From Bacillota bacterium (lineage in GTDB: Bacteria > Bacillota > Negativicutes > Sporomusales > Sporomusaceae), in contig JAEWGR010000063.1 in assembly GCA_023388195.1 (NCBI GenBank), positions 1 through 39,478 on the forward strand: 39,478 bases of DNA, in the 5' to 3' direction. Below, piece after piece: positions 17,582 to 24,426 of the stretch. Positions within the stretch are counted from its first letter, which is position 1; each line of letters starts with the position of its first letter. The translations under genes and the position numbers were made by a program. Under the pieces are notes generated by a model. That model was given only the letters and a program-made list of their open reading frames with translations. It ran no database searches and had not been told where the DNA came from.

Positions 17582-17709
17582 GTATCATGAAGATACCTTA
17601 AGTTCTGAAGAGCTAACTTATATTTCATCCAACTGGATACCGGTGAAGCAAGGCTACGAAAGTCTCATCCCAGCAGCAGTGACTGGGGTTTCTTGGTAGT
17701 CTTTTTTTG
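17582..17709 (+). promoter_or_regulatory. Structured leader with terminator ahead of the Ni/Co transporter; unclassified riboswitch or attenuator
   Basis: The gap 17395-17758 holds no gene. On the plus strand it shows a dyad GTATC-N5-GATAC (17582-17596), a stem TAAGTT/AACTTA, a possible stem TTCATC/GGTGAA, then a long terminator: GGCTACGAAA (17652-17661) pairs with TTTC and GTAGTC (17689-17701), enclosing CCCAG/CTGGG, and seven T follow (17702-17708). The coding region starts 50 bases later. A factor-independent terminator within a 5' leader is the mark of a riboswitch or attenuator. I could not fit it to the cobalamin, NiCo, TPP or c-di-GMP consensus sequences I remember. A metal or corrinoid ligand is a guess from the downstream genes. 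Confidence 0.6.
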
Positions 17710-17758
17710 TTGGTAATAGTAACTTGCAGTCATAATAATATTTAGGAGTTGATTCAAC

Positions 17759-18811
17759 ATGCATATGGCAGACGCGTTAATCTCCCCGGCCGTAGGCGGG
17801 GTCATGTGGGCAGCAACAGCCGGTTTGGCTGCTTATGCCGCCAAAAAGGTGCAAAACGAACTTGATGATCGTAAGGTCCCCTTAATGGGTGTATTGGGTG
17901 CTTTCGTCTTTGCAGCACAAATGATCAATTTCACAATTCCTGGAACCGGCTCCAGCGGGCACTTGTGCGGGGGGCTCCTGCTGGCCATATTGCTCGGACC
18001 CCAGGCTGCTGCTTTAACGATTGCGTCGATTTTAACAATTCAGTGCTTGTTTTTTGCCGATGGCGGCCTGCTGGCACTTGGTGCCAATATCTTTAATATG
18101 GGGTTCATCGCCTGCTTTATTGCTTATCCTTTTATCTACAAACCTTTAACGGCTAACAACCCTTCCCAGGGCAGAATATTTTTCGCTTCTGTATTAACCG
18201 CCGTCATTGGGCTGCAATTAGGCGCTTTTGGTGTTGTACTGGAAACACTCTTCTCCGGTATCTCAGAGTTGCCTTTCTCTGCTTTCGTACTCCTCATGCA
18301 GCCTATCCATTTAGCAATAGGGTTAGTCGAAGGTCTGATTACAGCAGTTATCGTTTTGTTTATTATGAAAGAATCACCGGAAATTCTGAAGAAAACGGCA
18401 CTGGGGCAACCCTTGGGCAATATCCCCATCAAAAGTGTTTTTATCACCCTGTTAATTGCCGCCGTCCTCACCAGTGGCGGTTTAAGTTGGTTCGCCTCCG
18501 CCAACCCGGATGGGCTGGAATGGTCAATTGCGAATGTAACCGGTGAATCTGAATTAAATGCCCCGGAAGGAATTCACAGCTGGTTTGCCGAAATACAGGA
18601 AAAAACCGCGTTCCTGCCTGATTATAACTTTAAGCAGCCGGCAGAAGAAACCAAAGCTGCCTCTGCCGGCGCCAATGCCGCTGCGGCTGAAGAACCGGCA
18701 GCCTGGCCGGCCGTTGACAGCGGCACGTCCACGGCCGGGATTATCGGCTCGGTCATGACATTGGCCCTTGCCTATATCATCGGAAAAGGCCTGCAACGTG
18801 TCGCAAGATAA
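17759..18811 (+). CDS. cbiM: ECF transporter Ni/Co substrate-binding subunit, CbiM/NikMN fusion
   Basis: Membrane S-component of a nickel or cobalt ECF importer. The 350 residues begin MHMADALISPAVGG; the N-terminal Met-His segment inserts into the core and supplies metal ligands in NikM/CbiM. GSSGHLCGG near residue 65 holds another conserved His. About six membrane segments follow, then a PDGLE motif (near residue 245, SANPDGLEWS), the CbiN/NikN-like part, and a C-terminal membrane helix. So M and N are fused here, as in NikMN or LarMN. AGGAG lies 11 bases before the ATG. Expression is probably set by the leader terminator. Nickel versus cobalt is not decided; a LarA protein nearby would need nickel. 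Confidence 0.93.
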   Translation: MHMADALISPAVGGVMWAATAGLAAYAAKKVQNELDDRKVPLMGVLGAFVFAAQMINFTIPGTGSSGHLCGGLLLAILLGPQAAALTIASILTIQCLFFADGGLLALGANIFNMGFIACFIAYPFIYKPLTANNPSQGRIFFASVLTAVIGLQLGAFGVVLETLFSGISELPFSAFVLLMQPIHLAIGLVEGLITAVIVLFIMKESPEILKKTALGQPLGNIPIKSVFITLLIAAVLTSGGLSWFASANPDGLEWSIANVTGESELNAPEGIHSWFAEIQEKTAFLPDYNFKQPAEETKAASAGANAAAAEEPAAWPAVDSGTSTAGIIGSVMTLALAYIIGKGLQRVAR

Positions 18812-18899
18812 CCGGGGAAGTTGCGCAAGGGGGTACGGCCAAGCGTATCCCCTTGTATTTAATATCGCTCCCATTTATGGTTTGTAAAAGAGGTTGATT

Positions 18900-19706
18900 A
18901 TGCTAAAAATTGAAGCAAACTGGATTGATTTACGCTATCTTGATGCACTCTCCACCCAGGACACCTTGATCCACCGTCTCAACCCCTGCGTAAAACTCAT
19001 TACCACTCTTGTTTTTATCCTTGCAGTTACTGCTTCTTCAAAATATGAGATTACCGGACTCATACCGTTCTTTTTATTTCCTGCCGTCCTGGTTTCGCTC
19101 GGCAATCTGCCTTTAACATTAATTTTGAAACGATTGTTGATTATTGCCCCTTTTATTATGTTTATCGGTATTTTTAATCCGCTTTTTGATCATACACCGG
19201 TTGTCAGCGTCGGTCCGCTGGTCATTAGCGGCGGTTGGATTTCCTTTTTCTCGCTTACACTCCGATTGTGTTTAACAGTCACTACAGCTTTAATCTTAGT
19301 GGCAACAACCGGCATTGATGCCCTTTGCTCGGCCTTGCTGAAAATAGGCGTCCCTAAGATTATTGTCACCCAGCTGTTATTCATGTATCGTTATATACAT
19401 GTCCTGGTAGAAGAACTTGTACGTTGTATTACGGCCTACAGCCTACGCTCTTTCCATGGTGAGGGAGTTCAATTCCGGGCCTGGGGTTCTCTTTTAGGCC
19501 AGCTCCTGCTTCGCTCTATTGACCGTGCCCACCGTATTTATCAGGCAATGCTCTGCCGTGGCTTTGACGGCGAGGTTCGGCTGCTTCGCACCAGCCCTCT
19601 GACAGGAACAGATATATGGTATCTCATCTTTTGGATTACTTTTTTTGTTATTGTTCGCTGCTTTAACCTGCCGCAATTATTAGGCAATTTACTCATGGGG
19701 GTATAG
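18900..19706 (+). CDS. cbiQ: ECF transporter transmembrane coupling subunit (CbiQ family)
   Basis: A 268-residue T-component linking the metal-binding protein to the ATPase. It opens with DLRYLDALSTQDTLIHRLNPCVKL, a typical CbiQ N-terminus, has four to five membrane segments and a cytoplasmic coupling region with SLRSFHGEG and, further on, AMLCRGFDGEVRLL, the two Ala-Arg-Gly-like coupling motifs. ATG 18900 follows AGAGG; an in-frame TTG two codons earlier is too close to it. Second gene of the metal importer operon. Confidence 0.92.
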   Translation: MLKIEANWIDLRYLDALSTQDTLIHRLNPCVKLITTLVFILAVTASSKYEITGLIPFFLFPAVLVSLGNLPLTLILKRLLIIAPFIMFIGIFNPLFDHTPVVSVGPLVISGGWISFFSLTLRLCLTVTTALILVATTGIDALCSALLKIGVPKIIVTQLLFMYRYIHVLVEELVRCITAYSLRSFHGEGVQFRAWGSLLGQLLLRSIDRAHRIYQAMLCRGFDGEVRLLRTSPLTGTDIWYLIFWITFFVIVRCFNLPQLLGNLLMGV

Positions 19707-19708
19707 AA

Positions 19709-20461
19709 ATGAGCCATCATATCGTCGAACTAAAAGATGTCACCTACACGTATCCGGACCAGACGGAAGCATTGCGCGGCTTATCGGTACGTATTACGCA
19801 CGGGGAGTCGGTTGCCATTGTTGGCGCCAATGGCTCAGGAAAAACTACGCTGTTGTCACATCTGATCGGGGTACTCTTGCCCACTTCAGGGACAGTAAAT
19901 ATTGGTGGTTACCCGGTCACTAAGCAGACCTTGCCCCATGTACGCCGGGCAGTCGGCATGGTTTTCCAGAATTCTGATGATCAGCTGTTTATGCCAACCG
20001 TGTATGATGATGTGGCTTTTGGGCCATTAAACCTGGGATTGCCCCCGGCTGAGGTGGATGCCCGGGTAACGGCCGCGCTAAACACGGTAGGGGCTTTGCC
20101 GCTTAAGGATCGTACTCCTTACCGGCTTTCAGGCGGCCAGAAACGCGCTGTCGCGATTGCAGCGGTTATTGCCATGGATCCCTCTATTTTAGTAATGGAC
20201 GAGCCTACGGCCGGACTCGATCCACTCGCCCGCCGCCAATTGATTCATTTGCTTAATACCTTTACGCACACTAAAATTATTGCTACCCACGACCTGGATT
20301 TAGTATTGGACCTATGCCCCCGTACAGTAGTTATCGGCGCCGGCACGGTGATTGCCGACGGACCAACCCTGGATGTTTTTAACAACCAGGAGCTCCTTGA
20401 TAAAGCTCATCTGGAGAAGCCTTTCCGAATGCAGGGCTGCCCTATCTGTTGTCCCTCATAG
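19709..20461 (+). CDS. cbiO: ECF transporter ATPase (CbiO/NikO family)
   Basis: A 250-residue ATPase that powers the metal importer. Walker A GANGSGKTT (39-47), Q-loop MVFQNSDDQLF, signature LSGGQKRAVAIA, Walker B ILVMDEPTAGLD and the switch His in IIATHDLDL are all present. The Gln-rich FQNSDDQLF motif is diagnostic of ECF ATPases. It starts two bases after cbiQ, preceded by GGGGG. The C-terminus MQGCPICCPS carries three cysteines. A bidirectional terminator follows at once. Confidence 0.94.
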   Translation: MSHHIVELKDVTYTYPDQTEALRGLSVRITHGESVAIVGANGSGKTTLLSHLIGVLLPTSGTVNIGGYPVTKQTLPHVRRAVGMVFQNSDDQLFMPTVYDDVAFGPLNLGLPPAEVDARVTAALNTVGALPLKDRTPYRLSGGQKRAVAIAAVIAMDPSILVMDEPTAGLDPLARRQLIHLLNTFTHTKIIATHDLDLVLDLCPRTVVIGAGTVIADGPTLDVFNNQELLDKAHLEKPFRMQGCPICCPS

Positions 20462-20464
20462 AAT

Positions 20465-20518
20465 AAAAAACCCCCATCACAGTACCCGGCGCGCCGGCAT
20501 CCTATGATGGGGGTTTTT
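20465..20518. terminator. Bidirectional terminator: cbiO and the facing small transcript
   Basis: A 14-bp stem AAAAACCCCCATCA / TGATGGGGGTTTTT enclosing a GC-rich loop with the palindrome CCGGCGCGCCGG. T runs flank it on both strands, so it can end cbiO transcripts on the plus strand and the candidate small RNA on the minus strand. Confidence 0.9.
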
Positions 20519-20604
20519 ATAATAGTGTATACTCTGACACGATCAGTGACAGACCCCGAATAAAATTCATTCTGTCACCAATCGGCTATGTATACTTTAT
20601 TCTT
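20465..20604 (-). ncRNA. Candidate small RNA of about 140 nt
   Basis: A minus-strand transcript unit is suggested by three signals in a row. The first is a near-ideal promoter (TTGATT, 17 bases, TATAAT at 20611-20639). The second is a stem-loop with perfect 8-bp arms GTGACAGA / TCTGTCAC (20546-20553 and 20571-20578). The third is the T-tailed terminator at 20465-20518. No open frame with a ribosome binding site lies between. Two GTATAC palindromes occur inside (20527, 20590) and a third in the promoter spacer (20625). It faces the 3' end of cbiO. Function unknown. Confidence 0.5.
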
Positions 20605-20610
20605 GTATGT

Positions 20611-20639
20611 ATTATATCATCTGTGTATACAAAAATCAA
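20611..20639 (-). promoter_or_regulatory. Strong sigma-A-type promoter without a protein gene
   Basis: TTGATT (20634-20639), exactly 17 bases, then a perfect TATAAT (20611-20616). The spacer carries a GTATAC palindrome. Transcription would go left towards the terminator at 20465-20518. Confidence 0.7.
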
Positions 20640-20690
20640 TCTGATTTTCATGCTGATTTTTTTAGGGAAAATGTGGTATTGCGTCACGTA

Positions 20691-20719
20691 AATGAGCCGG
20701 TCTTGCGGACCGGCTCATT
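20691..20719 (-). terminator. Hairpin after the 39-residue gene
   Basis: A 12-bp perfect stem AATGAGCCGGTC / GACCGGCTCATT with a 5-base loop, 27 bases after the stop codon. The T tail is missing on the minus strand, so this may be a weak terminator or a 3'-end stabiliser. Confidence 0.55.
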
Positions 20720-20745
20720 GTAAGTAGAGAATCAATTCATATCGG

Positions 20746-20865
20746 CTAACAACTGCAACTATCTTCATCCCCGAAGCAGGTTAACAGCAATATTATGATA
20801 ATAATCACAATACACCAACTGTTACCGCGGCCATGCCCACCGCAACCACCAAAACCAAAACCCAT
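20746..20865 (-). CDS. 39-residue Gly/Cys-rich membrane-type peptide, probable sporulation protein
   Basis: The real gene is shorter than the longest open frame: ATG 20865 follows GAAGGAGGGA. The peptide has a Gly/Phe/His-rich start (MGFGFGGCGGHGRG), one very hydrophobic helix made almost only of Ile/Leu/Val (about 17-29) and an acidic Cys-rich end (DEDSCSC). This layout recalls the small YjcZ/SscA-type spore proteins of Firmicutes, though I cannot assign it to a family with certainty. A sigma-K-like promoter lies about 45 bases upstream. It follows the terminator of the rhamnose operon, so it is its own unit. Confidence 0.75.
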   Translation of the reverse strand: MGFGFGGCGGHGRGNSWCIVIIIIILLLTCFGDEDSCSC

Positions 20866-20911
20866 GTCATTCCCTCCTTCGTTTAACTCATTATTAAGGG
20901 TTAATTCAATG

Positions 20912-20939
20912 TAGTTTATGCAGTACCCGACCATTAAGT
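20912..20939 (-). promoter_or_regulatory. Sigma-K-like promoter for the 39-residue gene
   Basis: AC, 17 bases, then CATAAACTA, an exact match to the CATANNNTA -10 of sigma-K, with AACT at the -35. It has the same layout as the site in front of the BclB-like collagen gene at 36269-36296. Confidence 0.55.
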
Positions 20940-20988
20940 TACTCGGTCTACTTGATTGAAACCCAACCCCCATTCCTTCTGTAGCAAG

Positions 20989-21014
20989 AAAAATGGATAA
21001 CCATTCGGTTATCC
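20989..21014 (-). terminator. Rho-independent terminator of the rfb operon
   Basis: An 8-bp stem GGATAACC / GGTTATCC with a 4-base loop and TTTTT on the minus strand. The rfbD stop codon TAA lies within the first arm. Confidence 0.88.
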
Positions 21015-21863
21015 GCAAAGACCATCCTTCATGTTGTCTATATAAGCCTGAAGGCCCTCTTGCCAGGGGCGGAAATAATCGCCGCCTGCCAATTCCAGCA
21101 TGTAATTGCGCAATACGGAGTAAACCGGTCTGGCTGCAGGCAAAGCTAAGTCCGCCGTACTGATTGGCCTGACATCTATACTCTGGCCGGTAAGCCGCAC
21201 AATCTCCCTGGCGAATTCATACCAGGTACATTGGCCATTGTTAGACATATGATAAGTACCATAGGACCAGGTGTTCAGCAATGTCATAATTCCCTGTGCC
21301 AAATCCAGTGAGTTTGTCGGCGAGCCGGTTTGATCATTAACAATGGTGAGATACTCACGTTCCTTAGCTAATTTTAAAACAGTACGGACAAAATTATGGC
21401 CCAAACCATACAGCCAGGAGGTTCTGACAATATATAGCCGGGGGCAAATCCTGGCAGCAATAATCTCACCTTCCAGCTTGCTCCTGCCATAAATATTTAG
21501 AGGATTCGGCTGATCAAACTCCGTATAAGGCCGGCTGCTTTTGCCATCAAATACATAATCCGTGCTAACATATATTAATTCGCAGCCATAATGCAGACAT
21601 GCTGCAGCCACATTCCGTGTACCAATTACATTTACCTTAAAAACCGCATCCGCCTGAGACTCGGCTGCATCGACAGCTGTGAATGCCCCTGCATGAATAA
21701 CAACATCCGGGCGAATTAGATTAAAGCTGGTACGCAGCTGGCGGGTATCTGTAACATCCAGTTCTCTGGCGCCAAAAGAGAAAATCTGTACATCAGCTGT
21801 GGCGGTTAGCTCACTAAAGGCCTTCCCCAATTGACCTGTTCCGCCGGTAATTAATATTTTCAT
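21009..21863 (-). CDS. rfbD: dTDP-4-dehydrorhamnose reductase
   Basis: Last step of dTDP-L-rhamnose synthesis: NAD(P)H reduction of dTDP-4-keto-L-rhamnose. The 284-residue short-chain dehydrogenase has the nucleotide-binding TGGTGQLG at residue 7, the STDYVFDG segment and the catalytic YGRSK (Tyr-x-x-x-Lys), and DQTGSPTNSLDLA further on. Its ATG overlaps the rfbC stop by four bases, and it is the last gene of the operon, with its stop codon inside the terminator stem. Confidence 0.96.
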   Translation of the reverse strand: MKILITGGTGQLGKAFSELTATADVQIFSFGARELDVTDTRQLRTSFNLIRPDVVIHAGAFTAVDAAESQADAVFKVNVIGTRNVAAACLHYGCELIYVSTDYVFDGKSSRPYTEFDQPNPLNIYGRSKLEGEIIAARICPRLYIVRTSWLYGLGHNFVRTVLKLAKEREYLTIVNDQTGSPTNSLDLAQGIMTLLNTWSYGTYHMSNNGQCTWYEFAREIVRLTGQSIDVRPISTADLALPAARPVYSVLRNYMLELAGGDYFRPWQEGLQAYIDNMKDGLCG

Positions 21864-22423
21864 CCGTCTGTCCTCAATACTGGCAACCGCGCCGGCGGTA
21901 TGTCTGTAAGCGCAGGGTACTGCTTATCTTTGGCCGATAAGGTAGGCGCAAGCACTGGCCAGGTTATAGCCAAATCCGGATCATTCCAGCATATACCGCC
22001 TTCATGCTGAGGGTAATAAAAGTCGGTACATTTATAACTCAATAATGCAGTCCGGCTCACTACACAAAAACCGTGGGCAAAGCCTTCCGGAATATATAAT
22101 TGCTTTTTATTATTGTCGGTTAACGTAATACCGACCCATTGACCGAAGGTCGGGGAGCCATTTCTGATATCTACTGCCACGTCAAATACTTCTCCCTGCA
22201 AAACCTGCACCAGTTTCCCCTGGGGATTCGGCTGCTGAAAATGAAGCCCGCGCAAAATACCTTGGGCTGATAAAGATAGATTATCCTGGACAAACATGGC
22301 ATCAATACCAAGTTCCGCATAACGGGAGGCATTCCAGGTCTCCATAAAAAAGCCCCGGTTATCATCGAAGATATCAGGTTCAATGACCTTTACCCCGGGC
22401 AATGCTGTTGCATAGTATTTCAT
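21860..22423 (-). CDS. rfbC: dTDP-4-dehydrorhamnose 3,5-epimerase
   Basis: A cupin-fold epimerase of 187 residues acting on dTDP-4-keto-6-deoxyglucose. Conserved features: FDDNRGFFMETWN, VQDNLSLS, ILRGLHFQ with the catalytic His, VFDVAVDIRNGSPTFGQW, YIPEGFAHGF, and the Tyr-containing YKCTDFYYP. Four-base ATGA overlaps join it to rfbA upstream and rfbD downstream. Confidence 0.96.
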   Translation of the reverse strand: MKYYATALPGVKVIEPDIFDDNRGFFMETWNASRYAELGIDAMFVQDNLSLSAQGILRGLHFQQPNPQGKLVQVLQGEVFDVAVDIRNGSPTFGQWVGITLTDNNKKQLYIPEGFAHGFCVVSRTALLSYKCTDFYYPQHEGGICWNDPDLAITWPVLAPTLSAKDKQYPALTDIPPARLPVLRTDG

Positions 22424-23304
22424 GATAGCGCCCCCTCCTGCGCTATATTCAATAAATATCGTCCATAGCCGTTATTGTTATATATCTGGGCACGGTGAAG
22501 GAGTTGTTCAGTTGAGATATAACCCATCCGGTAGGCAATCTCTTCCGGGCAGGCAATTTTCAGTCCCTGCCGCTGCTCAATGGTTTCAATAAAGTTGGCT
22601 GCCTGGAGCAGCGTATTATGAGTCCCCGTGTCAAGCCAGGCAAAGCCCCGGCCCAAACGTTCAACCGTAAGCTGGCCTTGGCTAAGATACAGCTTGTTGA
22701 TATCGGTAATCTCCAGTTCACCCCTGGCACTGGGTTTAAGATTCAGTGCCATATCGACTACCTGCTCATCATAAAAGTACAAACCGGTTATCGCATAATT
22801 TGACTTAGGATTTACAGGTTTTTCTTCAATGCTAATTGCTTCACCTGCCTTGTCAAACTCTACTACGCCGTATTGTTCAGGCTGACTGACCCGGTAGCCA
22901 AAAACAGTAGCGCCGCTGTTTTTACCGGCGGCATTGCGAAGCTTGCCGCCAAGGCCATCGCCATAATAGATATTGTCCCCTAGCACTAAAGCACAACCAT
23001 CGCTGCCGACAAAATTTTTGCCGACAATAAAAGCCTGGGCAATCCCCCCGGGCTGAGGCTGGGCCGCGTAACTGATGTTTAGGCCCCATTGTGAACCGTC
23101 TGTCAGTAACTGCTGGTACAGGGGCAAGTCCAGCGTGGTGGATATAACCAGTATTTCTTTTATGCCTGACAGCATTAGGGTGGACAGAGGATAATATATC
23201 ATTGGCTTGTCATATACGGGCATGAGCTGCTTGCTTACTACTTGTGTCAGGGGATAAAGCCGGGTACCTGTACCGCCGGCCAAAACAATGCCTTTTTTAA
23301 TCAT
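22420..23304 (-). CDS. rfbA: Glucose-1-phosphate thymidylyltransferase
   Basis: First step of the pathway: glucose-1-phosphate plus dTTP gives dTDP-glucose. The 294 residues begin MIKKGIVLAGGTGTRLYPLT, the nucleotidyltransferase P-loop-like motif, followed by SKQLMPVYDKPMIYYPLSTL, ALVLGDNIYYG and SIEEKPVNPKSNYAITGLYFYD. It supplies dTDP-glucose for both the rhamnose branch and the 3-amino sugar branch. Joined by four-base overlaps to rfbB and rfbC. Confidence 0.97.
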   Translation of the reverse strand: MIKKGIVLAGGTGTRLYPLTQVVSKQLMPVYDKPMIYYPLSTLMLSGIKEILVISTTLDLPLYQQLLTDGSQWGLNISYAAQPQPGGIAQAFIVGKNFVGSDGCALVLGDNIYYGDGLGGKLRNAAGKNSGATVFGYRVSQPEQYGVVEFDKAGEAISIEEKPVNPKSNYAITGLYFYDEQVVDMALNLKPSARGELEITDINKLYLSQGQLTVERLGRGFAWLDTGTHNTLLQAANFIETIEQRQGLKIACPEEIAYRMGYISTEQLLHRAQIYNNNGYGRYLLNIAQEGALS

Positions 23305-24377
23305 TCCTCACACCCCTGACCATTAATAAGCCCCAGGCGCTCACCGCGATAGCTGCCTGTTTTAATTGCTTCACACCAATCCTGATTAGCTAAATACCAC
23401 TCTACTGTCTTGGTGAGTCCGGTTGCAAACGATTCTTGCGGAACCCAGCCGAGCTCGGTCTGCAGCTTGGATGCATCAATAGCATACCGCTGGTCATGAC
23501 CGGGACGGTCTTTAACGAAAGTTATGAGTTCACCGTAATCGGCCCTGTGCCGGCAAGGTTTCAATCTGTTCAGCAAACCGCAAATTGCCTGGACGACCTG
23601 CAGGTTAGTCTGTTCATTATTGCCGCCGACATTATACACTTCGCCAGGCCGCCCATAGGTCAGCACCTTCAGTATGGCACTGCAATGATCCTGTACATAG
23701 AGCCAATCCCGGATATTGCTGCCATTACCATACACAGGCAGCGGTTGGTCGGCAAGGGCCGTACTAATGATTAAAGGGATAAGCTTCTCCGGGAATTGAT
23801 AAGGACCATAGTTGTTGGAGCAATTGGTTATCAAAACAGGCAGGCCATACGTATGAAAATAGGCCCTCACCAGATGATCCGAAGCAGCCTTCGAGGCCGA
23901 ATAGGGCGAATTAGGTGCATACCGGGTCGCTTCTGTAAAATATCCGTCTGCCCCTAATGAGCCATACACTTCATCAGTGGATATATGGAGAAAACGAAAA
24001 GAGCTTTTCTTGTCCAGATCCAGATTAAACCAGTAATCACGCACACACTCCAGCAATTCGAAGGTGCCTACGATATTTGTCCGGATAAATGCCCTTGGGC
24101 CCTCAATCGACCGGTCCACATGGGATTCGGCAGCCAGGTGGACAACCCCATCCGGCCGGTATTGCGCAAGCAATTGCCGCAGCAAGGCCTGGTCCTCGAT
24201 GGAGCCTTTGACAAAAGTATGGCGTGGCTGATGATGCAGCGATTGCAAATTAGTAAGATTACCGGCATAAGTCAGTTTATCAAGATTGATGATATGGCAG
24301 CCGGTATTTTCCATAATATAATGAACAAAATTACTGCCAATGAAACCGGCCCCGCCCGTTACAAGCAGTGTCTGCAA
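23301..24377 (-). CDS. rfbB: dTDP-glucose 4,6-dehydratase
   Basis: Makes dTDP-4-keto-6-deoxyglucose, the branch point between L-rhamnose and the 3-amino-3,6-dideoxy sugars. The 358-residue extended short-chain dehydrogenase has TGGAGFIGSNF near residue 7, HLAAESHVDRS, the active-site STDEVYG (Asp-Glu pair) and YSASKAASDH (catalytic Tyr and Lys), and RDWLYVQDHC. The start is TTG at 24377 behind a perfect GGAGGTGA, which may limit its rate of initiation. First of four overlapping rfb genes and 49 bases after the aminotransferase fusion. Confidence 0.97.
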   Translation of the reverse strand: MQTLLVTGGAGFIGSNFVHYIMENTGCHIINLDKLTYAGNLTNLQSLHHQPRHTFVKGSIEDQALLRQLLAQYRPDGVVHLAAESHVDRSIEGPRAFIRTNIVGTFELLECVRDYWFNLDLDKKSSFRFLHISTDEVYGSLGADGYFTEATRYAPNSPYSASKAASDHLVRAYFHTYGLPVLITNCSNNYGPYQFPEKLIPLIISTALADQPLPVYGNGSNIRDWLYVQDHCSAILKVLTYGRPGEVYNVGGNNEQTNLQVVQAICGLLNRLKPCRHRADYGELITFVKDRPGHDQRYAIDASKLQTELGWVPQESFATGLTKTVEWYLANQDWCEAIKTGSYRGERLGLINGQGCEE

Positions 24378-24426
24378 TTAAGTCACCTCCAGTTACTTCT
24401 TAGTTTGGGGAATAACGGGTGATGAA

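Noticed and set aside
17600..17709. Cobalamin riboswitch before the Ni/Co transporter
   Set aside because: The GGTGAA and CAGTGA segments look vaguely similar, but the conserved corrinoid-box core and its spacing are missing. I kept only the unclassified leader call.
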